Source of the DNA: Populus alba
Lineage: Eukaryota; Streptophyta; Magnoliopsida; Malpighiales; Salicaceae
Direction: 5' to 3'
Assembly: GCF_005239225.2 (NCBI RefSeq)
Contig: NC_133296.1
Span: 14,012,001-14,076,000, forward strand
DNA length: 64,000 nucleotides
Positions 47,851-59,690 of the stretch are shown piece by piece (position 1 is the first letter of the stretch; the number at the start of each line of letters is the position of its first letter). The notes below the pieces were generated by a model. That model saw only the letters and a list, made by a program, of their open reading frames with translations. It ran no database searches and was not told the DNA's origin. Both the position numbers and the translations under genes were made by a program.

Positions 47851-50800
47851 TCAACCAGACCATCCTCCCCTCTGAGAACCCCCAGATGAATGCACTTTCA
47901 ACCTATCCAGCACAGAATTAAAATCCACAGGCTCACCACCCTCCTCCATCCTCTGAATCACGCTGACAACATGATCACCTCGGAAACCCATGTTTACCAA
48001 TTTCTCAATCAAGTCATTGTAGAAATTGTTACGCACAAAGTGTGAAGGGCTTGAATGGCGGGGCAGCATACCTGCACCTGTGGCTGGCTGAGGGTATACA
48101 CCCTGTGGGAAGTGAGGTTGTTGAGATGTATGGTGTGTTCTCCCAGTCTCACCATCATAGATCATGTATGCACTTACTGGGGGCAGGCCTGGATGAGATC
48201 CAGCAGTTGCATATACATCACTGGGTTGTGCTCCAAAATTGCCCTTAATTTGCTGAGGTGGAGGTTGCTGTGGAACTGCTGCTCTTCCAGCTCCATATCC
48301 ATATGGCACCGTGTCAGCACGACTAGACATGGGCTGAGGTGCACCTGAATACGAAACTTGCATGGGCATGCTGTTAGGTAGAGTCTCTGGTGGAGAGGGA
48401 TTTGTTGGCTGACCAGCTGGAGGGTAGGGAGTGTAAACTGTGGTGGATGGAGGCTTGATCTGGGGCTGCATGGAGGGCTGTTGAGGTGGTTGTAGTTGCA
48501 AATGTAACTGCTGGGGCCACTGTTGCTGGTACTGAGGAAATTGTTGGCCTTGTGGTGTCTGGTTTACTTGTGGCTGTGCTGGTGCCACCCTAGATACATC
48601 TTGCATTTGGGGTGTTCGGTACTGAGGATCAGAAGTTAGATATTGGTTCTGAGGGTGTTGGGTTGGAGCTGCTGGAGTTTGTAAAGGGGCAGGAGACAAA
48701 TAATAAGAATGCTGTTGTGCCACATTCTGAGGTGGGGCCTGTTGCTGTGGTGCTACCTGGTGAGGCAGAGCAAGAGCCAATTGCTGGTTATGTATTTCAG
48801 ATGTATTGTCAGTTGTTTTGGGATCAGAGGCAGCTGGTGCAACTTTTTCCTCACTAGATTGGGAATGGCTTGATGAAGAGGGTTCCTTCTGTGCAAGCTG
48901 AAGCTTGAACAATTCTTTCTGAGTCTCAGCGAGTTCTTGCTTGTCCCTTAGAATCTGGACAGACCTGTGCACCTGCAGCAAACACCATAAAACAAGCCAT
49001 ACTATAGTATCATACGACCAGAAGAAAGATGAAATGCTTGAAGATCAAGATATGTTGTCAGCAAAAAAAGAAGTGATAAACTTATTAGTAATTGCATTTT
49101 AATAGTTCAATAGTTTAAAAATGAAGCAGGATTGCCTTCCCACAGAAACCCATAATTCTTTTCCGCTGGGGCTCCAGAAAGTACAATCAGAAAACAAATA
49201 ATTACCCTAATATCACATTATTACTAATATCACTCATATGCATTATTTAGCCTCCCTAAATTTATCAAAGTACCACTGCATTTAGCCAGTCAGGATGTTT
49301 TTACTCGACCCAAAAAGTTTGAAAAACCTGGTAACCATATGCACTCCCATGTGTCATCCAATGACCAAGGGAAATAAGCAAAGGTAAAACACAGTTCCTT
49401 TGGACAAAATTACTAGTTAGTAAACCATGATATTGAAAATACTGATAAAAAGAAATCTAATCACCTCTTGAATGTGCTTCTCGAGAGATTTGAGTTTTAA
49501 ATCTGCCTCCTCATTGTCACGAACAAAATCTGATCGCATTTCTCCGATTGATTTATCAAGGTTGTAGCAACACAATTCCAACTGGGACAGCCGTGAACTG
49601 ATACCCTCAAGAAAACGCATGATGTTGTCAGTTTGTTTTTTCATGCTTTTCTCAACAATAGAGACCACATCTTGATTGAAAGAATCCTCTGGCTGGCTAT
49701 ATGAAGTAGCAGGAAACATTGATGACCTTGTCATTCTACTTTTGTGAAAATCCTGCTTGAAGTAGAAAATTGCAGTTCCTCATATAAGTGAATGTGATAA
49801 TAATTCTGCTTATACTGAACGGCTAAAAAAAATGCATTCCAGGTTAAGCATTCAAGTTAAGTTGAAAGTAAGAAACTAATGAAAAGATCTAAGAAAAATG
49901 ATCTGAATTAGACTCTTTCAATTCTCGAACTAGGGCTTCTCAAAGCATGTGCACGGAAAATATCAATTGGGTTCTTTCTTAGTAAACAAAGTACCAAAAG
50001 AAAGAAAGAACAGCTATCTAGTGGCAAGTAGTTCTGTGGTGTGCAAACAAGCTTTTCAGCAAAACTTTTAACGTGCAGCCAGTTATCATCATCAGTTCAC
50101 CACAATATTTAAATTTGCAGAAAAAAGAGCTGTAAGATCTAAATGCTTTGCTTTCCAAATGGCACTTGTCTGTTTTCCAACCCTACCAGCAATGTAGAGC
50201 TCAATGATCGTTTGTAATGGCACTTGTTTGTTATCCAAATTTGATATTTTGAGGTAATGAATTGCCAAGTAAGCACAATCAAACATTCCTACTCCTTTTC
50301 CCCTCATGATTTTTTTGCATTTAAAAAGCAGTCAGACTAACATTTCATTCTAAAACACATTTTTTTCCTCCAAAGAAAGTTTAAGATGTTTGGTTCAGAG
50401 GTGTCAGGATCTCTTTGCACGCACCAAGCATTGCAATAAAGCAAGCATGTGACTATGCAGCTAAATATTGAGGCCCCAAACTTCTCTCATTTTCTAATAA
50501 AAATTCCATTATATTGGCTAAAAATAGTATCCTCGCACATCATCTTATTCCCTCTAAACCTCAACACTTATCTTAAGAAATGATAAAATCGATGAAATTT
50601 AACCAAAACTCGATCGACTTTCATATTCTAATTTGAAAAACAAGGAACACCAAATTCAAACAAACCCAAAAGGCCTCCGATTTTTTCAACAAAAACTGTA
50701 AATTATTATATTCACCTTTTGCTTGCCATATAACAAAAACAGCAAAATAGTTAAAGAAAGAAGTCAACAACCATCAAAACTTTCACTAAAAAAATGAGGG

Positions 50801-51302
50801 ACTCTACTGGAAAAAACCAAAAAAATATAAAATCACCATTAATCATCCCAAGATTAGATAGAAAAATCCATAACCAAATCCAAAAATCTAAAACCCTAAA
50901 TCCCTAAAAAGGGTCACAGGAATTTCAACATTTACAGCTAAAATAGCAAAAAATAAATTGAAACTTCCATTTAAAATCAAGAATCCAACTCATAGTAAAA
51001 AAACCCACAAGAAATACCTAACCGAACCCAAAAAAAAGTTCAAAACCCTAAATCCCCAAATTCCAAAGAAGCTAAGCACAGATTTCAATAATCACACCTG
51101 ACCCAACATAAAGATCAAAGCTTTACCAAACCAAAACAGTTACCTTGCTCGAATTGGACCCTATAACAGTATCTGAATGAGACAGGTTAGAGGAATCTTG
51201 ATTGTTGGTACCATAATCTTCATAAGAGCAGAGAATGTCATCAGACCCAAAATCGAATCCTTTTGAACCCGAGTTAGTCCGACCCGATGACCCAGATGCC
51301 AT
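47851..51302 (-). CDS. FLOE1-like DUF1421 prion-like protein
   Basis: Homologue of Arabidopsis FLOE1, a cytosolic protein that forms condensates on hydration and tunes seed germination under water stress. Exons are 51302-51144, 49752-49465 and 48972-47851, all phase 0 and GT-AG, giving 522 residues. The N-terminal Asp/Ser-rich part is exon 1 (1-53, with G-F-D-F-G-S-D-D-I-L-C-S-Y). A predicted coiled coil (about 100-185, with R-F-L-E-G-I-S-S-R-L-S-Q-L-E-L) crosses into exon 3. A long Gln/Pro/Ser-rich low-complexity region (about 190-460) has many Tyr. The C-terminal DUF1421/UBA-like module is about 475-522 (L-V-N-M-G-F-R-G-D-H-V). This is the exact FLOE domain order and the N and C termini match FLOE1 closely. 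The first intron is 1.39 kb. Whether it behaves as a water sensor here is inference from the family. Confidence 0.92.
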
Positions 51303-51984
51303 TTTGGGAAGTGGGAAAATGAAATTATCGAGATTGAGGAGCAAGGGAGAGAGATGAGTATTTAAGGGTTTCTTTGGAGAGAGGATTTTGGGGGGTTTTG
51401 AAGAGGATAATACAGAGAAAGTTCAGGGTCGCTTGGCTTGTTTTCTAAGGAAGGTTCTGTTTTCTTATTAATTTATATAAAAGCGTGAGAAACGTTTTTT
51501 TATATGGAGGAGGATAAGGTGCTATGACCTAGCTAGAAGATTCTTCCTTTTTGTTTTAGCCCACCAACTACAAATCCTTACATTTATATCACGATTTCTT
51601 TATTCCGGGTCGGGTCGGGCTTTACATTAATTATTTTGTGTTTGTTTATTTATTTAAATATATGCTTCATTCTTTATATTCTTTAGATTTATTCAAACAA
51701 ATAACAATTTAATTTGACGTGATTGATCTAGTTATTAAAAAGGCATGCTTCATTGCTTAATTTTCTTGATTCACTATTTAAGATTAACATATAGAAAACC
51801 ATAATAGTTGTAGAGTACACTTCAAGGTTAAAAAATAAATTTAAACAAAAATAAATTTTTAAATTTTATAAAAGAATCGTATCTAAACATTATTTAAAAT
51901 ATATTAATTGAAATAGAAATTCACTAGATAATATCTCTTATTATTGAGTAAAAATATTATGACTGTTTAAAAATGCATTCCGAT
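51303..51984 (-). promoter_or_regulatory. FLOE-like gene 5' flank
   Basis: Should contain the 5' UTR and promoter. A GA/GT-rich stretch follows the ATG upstream (51310-51470). No clear TATA box. The distal half is AT-rich. Confidence 0.35.
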
Positions 51985-52150
51985 CCACATTTCTAAAAAC
52001 TTTAATTTTATTTTTTTGTTAAAATATAATTTTTATATATTTTTTTAATGTGCTGATCTTAAAAAATAATTTTAAAAAATTAAAAAATATATTATTTTAA
52101 TATATTTTTAAGTAAAAAGTATTTTAAATTATAACATAATCCTAACTTGT
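51985..52150. mobile_element. MITE-like AT-rich element copy
   Basis: Shows AATGTGCTGATCTTAAAAAATAA and TTTTAATATATTTTTAAGTAAAAAGTATTTTAAA, both diagnostic of the family in this window. The ends are decayed. Confidence 0.55.
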
Positions 52151-53970
52151 TGAACATCAATGACTTTCCTCTCTACCTTCCAGGAAGAAAGAATGGAAGG
52201 GCATGCTTCTCTTTTTCTAATTTTCTTCTTCATTTTCAATTTCTTAGCCAATTAGGTTTTGAGGAAAGGAAGGGCATCACGCAACTTTGACCAAGGATCA
52301 AGCAAATGTGAAGTTAAATCATGTTTCTCAACTAGAAAGATTGTAAATACTTTTAAATTAAACATTTATGAGTTATAAAACCTAACTAACCAAGTTTGTA
52401 TTTGTTACTATAGTATAAGGTATTTTTCATTTTAAAATATATATATATATATATATATATTTTAATTATCAATTTAATATACTTAGATATCTAAATATGC
52501 ATGCATAAAGAACAAAGTCTACTACGCAAGGTTTATTATTTGTTTTTTTTATCCAAAAAAATATTTTTATTTTATTTTATTATTGTTGCTTCGTTGATGA
52601 GTTTTCCAATCCAATCTTGGTAAGTAAAGGACTTGATTGCAAAGTTAGCCATGATTGGGTGGTGAAATTGCAAGAAGAATTAGTCTGGGACCGTAAGGGA
52701 TGTCTAAAAAAACAATAAAAATTAATTTTTAAAATATTTTTTATTTAAAAATATATTAAAAATTTTGAACTGCCACCTAGCACCGCTCAATAGTGAAGTT
52801 TATGCTTGCAGGAGACTGATTGGTAGTTGGCCTGTTGTTTTACATTTAGCGAATTGGTCCTCATATTTGCATGGAATTTCTGTTGGCGTGTGGGGTACGG
52901 GGGTGGGGTGGGGGATGCTGCCAGGATGGACACGTGTATGGATGAGCATTGGAAAGAATACACGGGTCACCACAGAACACAATCAGTGGTGGTGACGTGC
53001 ACGCCATGATTCACGCTGTTAACGGATCAAGCGTGGTTCGTTTTGGAGTGTTGATGATGGGATGGCCCAGTTAATTTGATGTTGACTACGGTTTTTGAAA
53101 GTCAAAGGGACAGTATATCAAACATATAAAACCGACCTAGGTTAAAAAAAAGAAAACGTGACAAAGCTTTAAAGTAAAGTTGTCATGAGTGGTTAATTAA
53201 CAAAAGCTAAATCAGAATATTGCTCATTCATACCCTTTGCAATTTTGCACCGTTCACTTAATAGTAGTATAATGGTGTCTTTTATGACTCTTTGAAAAAA
53301 TTAATCCAAGTTTTTTTTACGAGGCGCATCGGTTGTTTAAGCTCTGACTAGGATACACGTGTTTCCCTCCTACTTTTTAAACATGATAAAATGATCCAAT
53401 CATCTTTCATGTCAAGACTTATTATGTCAAGACTTATTATGTTGGCAAATAAGAGTATTAAAGTCTTTTTGTATTTTAAAAAAAAATAAAATGATAACTT
53501 CACCCTTGAAACAAAAAAACCAAATCAAGCATCTAAAGGCTTTTTGGTCTTTTTTTCATGTTTTTTTTTTTGTTATGGTAGGCTTCATGAAGGGCAATGT
53601 GGTCTTTTTGTATAGTTTCGATAATATTCAAATGGGAAAAGCTGAAAACGTGTGTGGCACAAGCGTTCGTATACTTTAGACAATTCATATGACGCTTCCC
53701 TCTTGTAGTCAAAATTATCGTTTCGTTTGTTAAATAATATTTATGTTGTCTTATTTATTAAGGGTAGAATAGTACTTTCAGTTTAACCTATATATACTTT
53801 ATTTGTAATTAGGTTAAGACTATGCATTCATAATATACAGTTTATTCAGAATTCTAGCCTTCTTTTTGTGTTTGATCTCAATTAGTTTAACATCGTTGTG
53901 TCATTAAATAGCTTGAGCTCCTTGCTTCTTTTCATAATGATAATTGAACAAGCTGACTGTTTAGATAATA
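52151..53970. other. Intergenic region with a GC-richer island
   Basis: A TA microsatellite lies at 52438-52460. From about 52760 to 53090 the composition changes sharply to GC-richer text with strong G runs, which looks like an inserted element whose family I cannot name. A 19-bp phrase (TCAAGACTTATTATG) is duplicated at about 53411-53440. No gene recognised. Confidence 0.4.
52892..52914 (+). other. Strong G-quadruplex-type motif
   Basis: Four G-runs of 4, 5, 4 and 5 bases are separated by loops of 3, 1 and 1 bases. Very short loops make this the strongest G4 motif I saw in the window. Confidence 0.75.
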
Positions 53971-54165
53971 TTTAACATTACTGTAAAGATGAGTTTTCAA
54001 TATGTTTTTAACTTGAAAATGTATTTAAATATTTTTAAAATTTTAAAATTTATTTTTGATATCAGGACATCAAAATGATAAAAAAAACACTAAAAATATT
54101 AATTTGAAATAATTTGTTTTAAAAAAGAAACATAATTGCACTTTGTAAACAAACACATCTTTAGA
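53971..54165. mobile_element. MITE-like element, near full length, reverse orientation
   Basis: Contains AATTTATTTTTGATATCAGGACATCAAAATGAT, the family core in reverse orientation, and ends near TTTGTAAACAAACACATC. About 195 bp. Confidence 0.6.
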
Positions 54166-54652
54166 CAAGCTAGGTAGATCGATGGGGTTTTGCTTCATAC
54201 TTCTTTTCTTATTGTTATAACCAATAATTTTGCTTTAAAATTTTTTCCTCTTGAAGTTCAAGTGAAAAGGACGAATGAAAATTAAAGAAAGATGCATAAA
54301 GTGATTGGGATTATCCACTACTTATGGCGATGAAACACCTTTATTTTAGCTGGAGAGTTGAGAGTGCCATGAGTAGGTAATGCCTCTATCTCTGTAGTGG
54401 GAAAAACCCTAAGCTCATTTTGCAAGAGAAAATGATGACACCTTGACCCTCTTCTGGCATGGTGCTAATCCTAGGAGGGCATAGGGATTGCTCCCTTTTG
54501 CCCACAACTGAGCTTTGCAATCCATGATCATGGAAATCACTCCTGCAAAGTGGAGGCGGAAGTGAATTTTGATTTCAAATTCGAGTCGTGTTCTTGCTAC
54601 TTTAAGAATCAAGAAAAATCAATCGTTGAGGAGTGGAATTCATTGACCAATC

Positions 54653-55177
54653 TTGGACTCAATTCTGGTCAGAACTCCATTTTTTATGCCTAGTAATTGC
54701 CTACAAGGCTTTCTATCTCTTAAGGATGCTGTGAAAGGAATTATCCAAGGTGTAAAAACAATTATAAAAAAAATAGGGATTAAATTTAAAAAAATGTACG
54801 AAGAATTGTTGACTCCACACACCAACAGGGATGAAGAAGCCGCTAAGAAGATTCAGTTGTCTCGGAAGCTATCATTGTTAATGAGTCAATTGATAATGCT
54901 ACACGCGCAGCTCAAAGAACACGGCAAACATAAATTTGACACATCAACCACTTTTTTTAATAGTATTTATTATCTATTAAAATATAAATTTTCCTCTCAA
55001 TCTACTGATTATAACAAGAGGGAAGGATTGAACTTCTGGTCTCTGTTTCGTCCATCCAAGCTATGTCTTGACGACTTCTCTTTGGATGTGTTGAATAAAT
55101 GTTCAGCTGGGGGCAAAGAGTTTGTAGTTTTGAAAGCAAAGTTTTTTTGTTTGGATTGGAGAAACCTTATCTCTTAA
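54653..55177 (+). CDS. Hypothetical 174-codon frame, unrecognised
   Basis: Plus-strand frame with a Lys-rich, partly amphipathic, possibly coiled-coil stretch (about residues 25-95). I recognise no family, and see no clear promoter or poly(A) signal. It is longer than most chance frames in this AT-rich DNA, yet it could be a chance frame or a decayed exon. Listed only for completeness. Confidence 0.2.
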   Translation: MDSILVRTPFFMPSNCLQGFLSLKDAVKGIIQGVKTIIKKIGIKFKKMYEELLTPHTNRDEEAAKKIQLSRKLSLLMSQLIMLHAQLKEHGKHKFDTSTTFFNSIYYLLKYKFSSQSTDYNKREGLNFWSLFRPSKLCLDDFSLDVLNKCSAGGKEFVVLKAKFFCLDWRNLIS

Positions 55178-56080
55178 AAAATATATTTTTATAGGTCAGA
55201 TGAGTAATTAAAACCTCAACTTATCTCAAATTTTTATAAAAAATATAAGTCCTTACTCGAATTCAATACGTGAATTCAATACGTGTTATATAGATTTCAA
55301 GTTCTTTCAAAAGCAAAGTGATAGGTGAAGAAAACAAAACAGTAATTTATTAAAACAAGAAGAGAATCCTTCGTGCTTGGGCTACCAGCTATAAAAAACC
55401 TAATTTCCATATAAAGTTCTTTCATTTTCAAGGCCTTGTGGTGAAGCTTTATGTATTAAATTATTGTCTGGGCCATGAATGTTTTTCTTGACTGATAATC
55501 TATCATCCATCTTTTTTTCTTATTAATATTCTTATTTCATCTTCAGAATGCCGATCGATCTTATATCACCTGCATATGTTGAGAATCTTCTTTGAAGAAC
55601 AATCCAAGACTAGTAATATGCAGAATAACTTTTGCAGAATCAATTGATGGCATTCTCCTTGTTAGAACTATGTCATTTACACAGGGAAATATTTAGTTTC
55701 ATATAGTTTAAAGAAATACCATTTCATTTGAAAACCTTGTGTGGGCTTGAGAAGCTGAATTCAAAGAGGAAATTGGAGTTATAAATGGCATTTCAGTAGC
55801 CATGACATTGATCAGCAAGAAAGTTCTGTAAGATGTAAGATCAGCTAGAATATTGTCTTCCCTTCTTCTGATACCACTTGATAGACACAAACGTCTCCTT
55901 GAATCTTGGCAAATGGCCATTGTTAGGCATTTTATTTGTGATATAGCTTCCCTTAAAGGACGAGGAAAGCATTTTGATCAATACAAATCTGAAAAAGCAT
56001 CTACTAAGGCAAAATTTTTTAAATAGGCATCCTACAAACCATACAATGAAAATGCAAAGGACTGGCGATGATTTCAGGAA
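55178..56080. other. Intergenic region, no gene recognised
   Basis: A short direct repeat (GAATTCAATACGTG) occurs at about 55260 and 55272. The right end should hold the 3' UTR of the CASP-like gene. No other feature seen. Confidence 0.4.
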
Positions 56081-56864
56081 CTAAATCCCAGGACTTGATA
56101 GCCTACAAGGCGTTTTTCCAAGAAGAGAATTTAGGAAAGTGTAGATAGAGTAGAGCAGCAGAATTATGTAAGTTATGATTGCAATGAAACCTGCAACTAA
56201 TGCTCCTGTTACTTGGTTGCAGTACTTGGTGACTTGGCCACAGACAGGTAGCCAACCTGCACTAGAATTCCCTTTCTTGCCTACCTGAGCAACCGCCAAG
56301 GCCGCCGAAATGCTTGAGATGAGCAGCATGGTAAACACCTACTTGAAAAAAAAAAGAGAAAAAACGACGAACAATTATGAGTAAGGTTATGAAAGGTTTC
56401 CTGCATTCTGCTGTGCCTGAAATCGCTTTGTAATATTTGCTCTAGAGTTCGATATTGAACTGAAGCAATCAAGTTAATGAAACAAATCAAATCTGTGTGC
56501 TGCATATTACCAAATCCAAGGCCAGAACTAATCTCCATAGCGGACTCTCTGAAGGGACAAACAGAGCAAGAAAACCATAGACAGTAACAATTGCATTTGC
56601 TATCACAAAATACCTGCAGAAACCCTTTTCAGTAACCAACAAAAAGGTGCATGAGCAAAAAAACTAAAGAAGCAAATAGACCCTTTTCAGTAACTATAAA
56701 TGAACTTACTTGAAGGCTGGTGTGTCGGAGTATTTTGCTTCATATGATAGTGCAAAGAATGAACCTTTCTCACGGCTTGTAGCCATGATAATTACTGCTG
56801 CAAGTGTAGCACCAAAGGCAATAAGCCTTAGCAGGAGGCCGAGTAGCCTCTTGGGTTTGACCAT
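56081..56864 (-). CDS. CASP-like membrane protein (CASPL1, probably 1C)
   Basis: Four-helix plasma-membrane protein of the CASP/MARVEL-related family; CASPs scaffold the Casparian strip, while most CASPLs have broader or unknown roles. Exons 56864-56710, 56613-56511 and 56338-56081 (GT-AG, phases 2 and 0) give 171 residues. Helices lie at about 7-29 (with the conserved Arg13), 53-73, 79-104 (with conserved Asp85) and 130-155. The second outer loop has the conserved Trp and Cys (A-G-W-L-P-V-C-G). Both termini are short and cytosolic. It is transcribed away from the riboflavin synthase gene. In Arabidopsis a CASPL1C gene (At4g03540, from memory) lies next to GSL5 and TPC1, supporting the 1C subgroup. 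A TATA box is at 56956-56961. Confidence 0.88.
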
Positions 56865-57651
56865 TGATGATAACCTGAAAGTTTGAGTGTACTAAAAGTA
56901 TTGAAAGTTGGAATATGAGATAGAACTGTTGGAGGCAGATGAGAAAATATGTTTCTTTATAGGGTTGTTGCCTAAGAAGGCAGGTATGGAGGGTGGTGGT
57001 GACAGGTGCACTAGTTCAGGTCCTTGCTTGTGCATTGTTAGTTGAATTTCTCATCTGTCACCAGCACCGTCCAGTTAGAGTTTTTCTACCTTTTCTGCTA
57101 TGCAGACTTTTTTAGGGTAAGCAACCTATGGCTCATGGGGCTAGTGTTTCTTGATGCAGATGAATATCACATAGCCTATGACTATGATTAAAGGAGGCAG
57201 AAAGTGTCCACATTGTATTATGTAATCTATCACTTATTAAATGATTTATGTATGAACATGATGCGCGTAATTCACTTATTCAGGAACATGCCAACCTAGA
57301 CCCTGGATCATAGTCAAAAATAGAGAACTTTGAAAAATTCGGAAGAACTACGTTGAGGAGCCATTGAGCAGATGAAAAAAGCACGGGGCCACTTACAAAA
57401 AAATGGAAATAGAAGCGGATCAATTTCGAGTGAACAAATGCTATGAGATAGAAAATTATAAAAACAAAACCATTCAATTTGAACAACAAAAGAGCGAGTA
57501 ATCAAGTTCGACAACGAGTTTTCCATGGGGCCTTACAAGGAGGTCTAGGGACGTTGAATAGTTGTAACGAGTTACATTTTCAGTCGACTTAAAGCAAAAA
57601 CTCAAAACTCTTCAATTTTTTTCTCAGCAACCAAACAGACAAGAGAAGAGG
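56865..57651. promoter_or_regulatory. Shared divergent promoter region, CASPL and riboflavin synthase
   Basis: 787 bp separate two start codons facing away from each other. Only the CASPL side shows a clear TATA box. The frames within 57280-57526 on the minus strand have no recognisable family and are not called. Confidence 0.5.
56956..56961 (-). promoter_or_regulatory. TATA box of the CASP-like gene
   Basis: The minus strand reads TATAAA about 92 bases before the ATG. Confidence 0.6.
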
Positions 57652-58476
57652 ATGGCTGCACTCTCTTTCTCTCTTACTTCTATCTCCAAAACCCCAAAAC
57701 TCTCTCCTTCAAAAACCCCGACAACAAAATCAACAATCCTAAACCTCCTCCCTTACAAACTGCTCAATCTCAACAAGTTCTCTACAATCTCAAAACCCAA
57801 CTCCTTCTCTCTGACCGTTACAAAACCCTCAAAAAACCCGAAACCCAAATCCCATTTTCAACCAATAAGGTCTCTTTTCACTGGCATAGTTGAAGAAATG
57901 GGCAAAGTTCAAAAATTGGGAGATACCGAAGATGGTGGCGTTGATCTTAAAATAGCGGCAAAAACAGTGCTTGAAGGTGTAAATTTAGGTGACAGTATTG
58001 CAGTTAATGGGACTTGCTTAACTGTCACTGATTTCACCAATCAAGATTTCACTGTGGGGTTATCTCCTGAAACTTTGAGAAAAACTTCTCTAATTGAGTT
58101 GAAGACTGGATCTTTGGTTAATTTGGAGAGGGCAGTCCAGCCTATTAGTAGGATGGGAGGGCATTTTGTGCAGGGTCACGTGGATGGCACGGGTGTGATT
58201 GTAGAGAAGGTGCCAGAAGGTGACTCGCTGTGGATCAAAGTGAAAACAGAAAAGGGGTTGTTGAAATATATTGTGCCAAAGGGGTTTATTGCAGTGGATG
58301 GGACTAGTTTGACAGTTGTTGATGTTTTTGAGGAAGAGGGATGCTTTAATTTTATGCTGGTGTCTTATACACAGCAGAAAATTGTTGTTCCTTTGAAGGA
58401 AGTTGGACAGAAGGTGAATTTGGAGGTGGATATTTTGGGGAAGTATGTCGAGAGGTTGCTTAGTAGTCGTTGCTGA
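57652..58476 (+). CDS. Riboflavin synthase, plastid
   Basis: Catalyses the last step of riboflavin synthesis: two molecules of 6,7-dimethyl-8-ribityllumazine dismutate to riboflavin and a pyrimidinedione. Single exon of 274 residues. Residues 1-72 are Ser/Thr/Lys-rich with almost no acidic residues, a typical chloroplast transit peptide. The mature enzyme begins S-L-F-T-G-I-V-E-E at 74. Two tandem lumazine-binding barrels follow: V-N-G-T-C-L-T-V at 118 (Cys122, the conserved active-site-region cysteine) and its counterpart V-D-G-T-S-L-T-V at 215. G-H-F-V-Q-G-H-V-D at 170 and the C-terminal trimerisation helix (N-L-E-V-D-I-L-G-K-Y-V-E-R) are also present. Length and order match plant riboflavin synthases. 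The start is the only upstream in-frame ATG that gives a transit peptide. Confidence 0.96.
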   Translation: MAALSFSLTSISKTPKLSPSKTPTTKSTILNLLPYKLLNLNKFSTISKPNSFSLTVTKPSKNPKPKSHFQPIRSLFTGIVEEMGKVQKLGDTEDGGVDLKIAAKTVLEGVNLGDSIAVNGTCLTVTDFTNQDFTVGLSPETLRKTSLIELKTGSLVNLERAVQPISRMGGHFVQGHVDGTGVIVEKVPEGDSLWIKVKTEKGLLKYIVPKGFIAVDGTSLTVVDVFEEEGCFNFMLVSYTQQKIVVPLKEVGQKVNLEVDILGKYVERLLSSRC

Positions 58477-58596
58477 TTCCTTCAAGAGTTCTTCATCATA
58501 CAAAAAGGAGGTAAGGGGCGTGGTTTTGTTATTTTGAATTTAGTTTTTATTTTTTCATTTTTTTTTTTTGTTTTAACTTCACTGAAATGAAATTTG

Positions 58597-58602
58597 AATA
58601 AA
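58597..58602 (+). terminator. Probable poly(A) signal of riboflavin synthase
   Basis: AATAAA lies about 120 bases after the stop codon, following a T-rich tract. Confidence 0.45.
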
Positions 58603-59690
58603 GACGATGGATATCTGGGTTGATGTTTGATGTTATTTTAAATGATTTATGATATTTGTGGATTTTTCTCTATGAATGCTAACGCGGTTGTATTTATTTG
58701 TGTGTTTTTGCATTAGAATTGCCTGGTTCTGTGTATCAAGTAGGAGATATCAAGTGGGAATATGATTTTGATAGGAATTTGGTATAGAGTGAAGTTGTGT
58801 GTGTTTTTGAAGTTGTCCTGATGATCTAGAATGTATGAAAAAAAAATTATAGATTGGTCTTTCTTGTTGTTATAACCAGAGAAGAATAAATCTGCAGAAA
58901 TCCTGTTCTTCATTTCATACTTAATAGCATTTTGGAGAATTTAGTTTGCAGGATTGCGTTCTTGGCCTTTACTGGCTGAGCAAGAGTGTCTTACAGATTA
59001 AGTTTTAATTTTTATCTATCTAGTTTGTAGAAATGGCAATTCTGAACACTCCCAACATTTTTATTGTGAAGCAATGATGTTGGCAACAATCAAACTTTGT
59101 TTCTTCTCTTGCCGTACTTTTATTTTCAACTCAAGAACCTTCATAGATAATGAAAAATGAGTAGATGATTTAGGGCACCATGAGACTAGTAAATTGAGAG
59201 CTGTACTGCTTTAAAAGTTAAAGGAATCAAGTGGGAAAGGTTTGGAATAAAGCCCTAGAAGCCTAGAAGGATGACCATGAGGAAAATAATTAAAAGCTGA
59301 ACGTGTTCAAATTAACCCCTAGGAAAAATTAGTAAGGTTTGCCATTCAGCCTAGAGTGGCTGCATAGTAGCCTTGTGGATGGCCAATTCAAATATTATCC
59401 ATGACCTAATTTCAGTTTTAGATTTAACACCTTTGGTTTTGTTTTGTTTCTTTTCTTTTGAAAAGAAAAGCTATCTTGACCGGAAATGCTTAATGGTTTC
59501 AGGTCTTTGCCTTTTCAATTGGTTGATATTCTTATTTTTTTACTCCATTTGTAAAATCATCAAGCTGACTACAATTGTGGCAACGTCACTGCTGTTGAAA
59601 TCAGTAGCAAAATCACTAGTGTAACAGATTTGCTACTGAAAATATTACTTTCGTAAGAGATGCATTACTGCCATTTGAAACTAGGAGTGT
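58603..59690. other. Intergenic region, no gene recognised
   Basis: No coding frame with recognisable features. An 83-codon plus-strand frame at 59373-59624 is Ser/Leu/Phe-rich and looks like chance. Confidence 0.4.
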
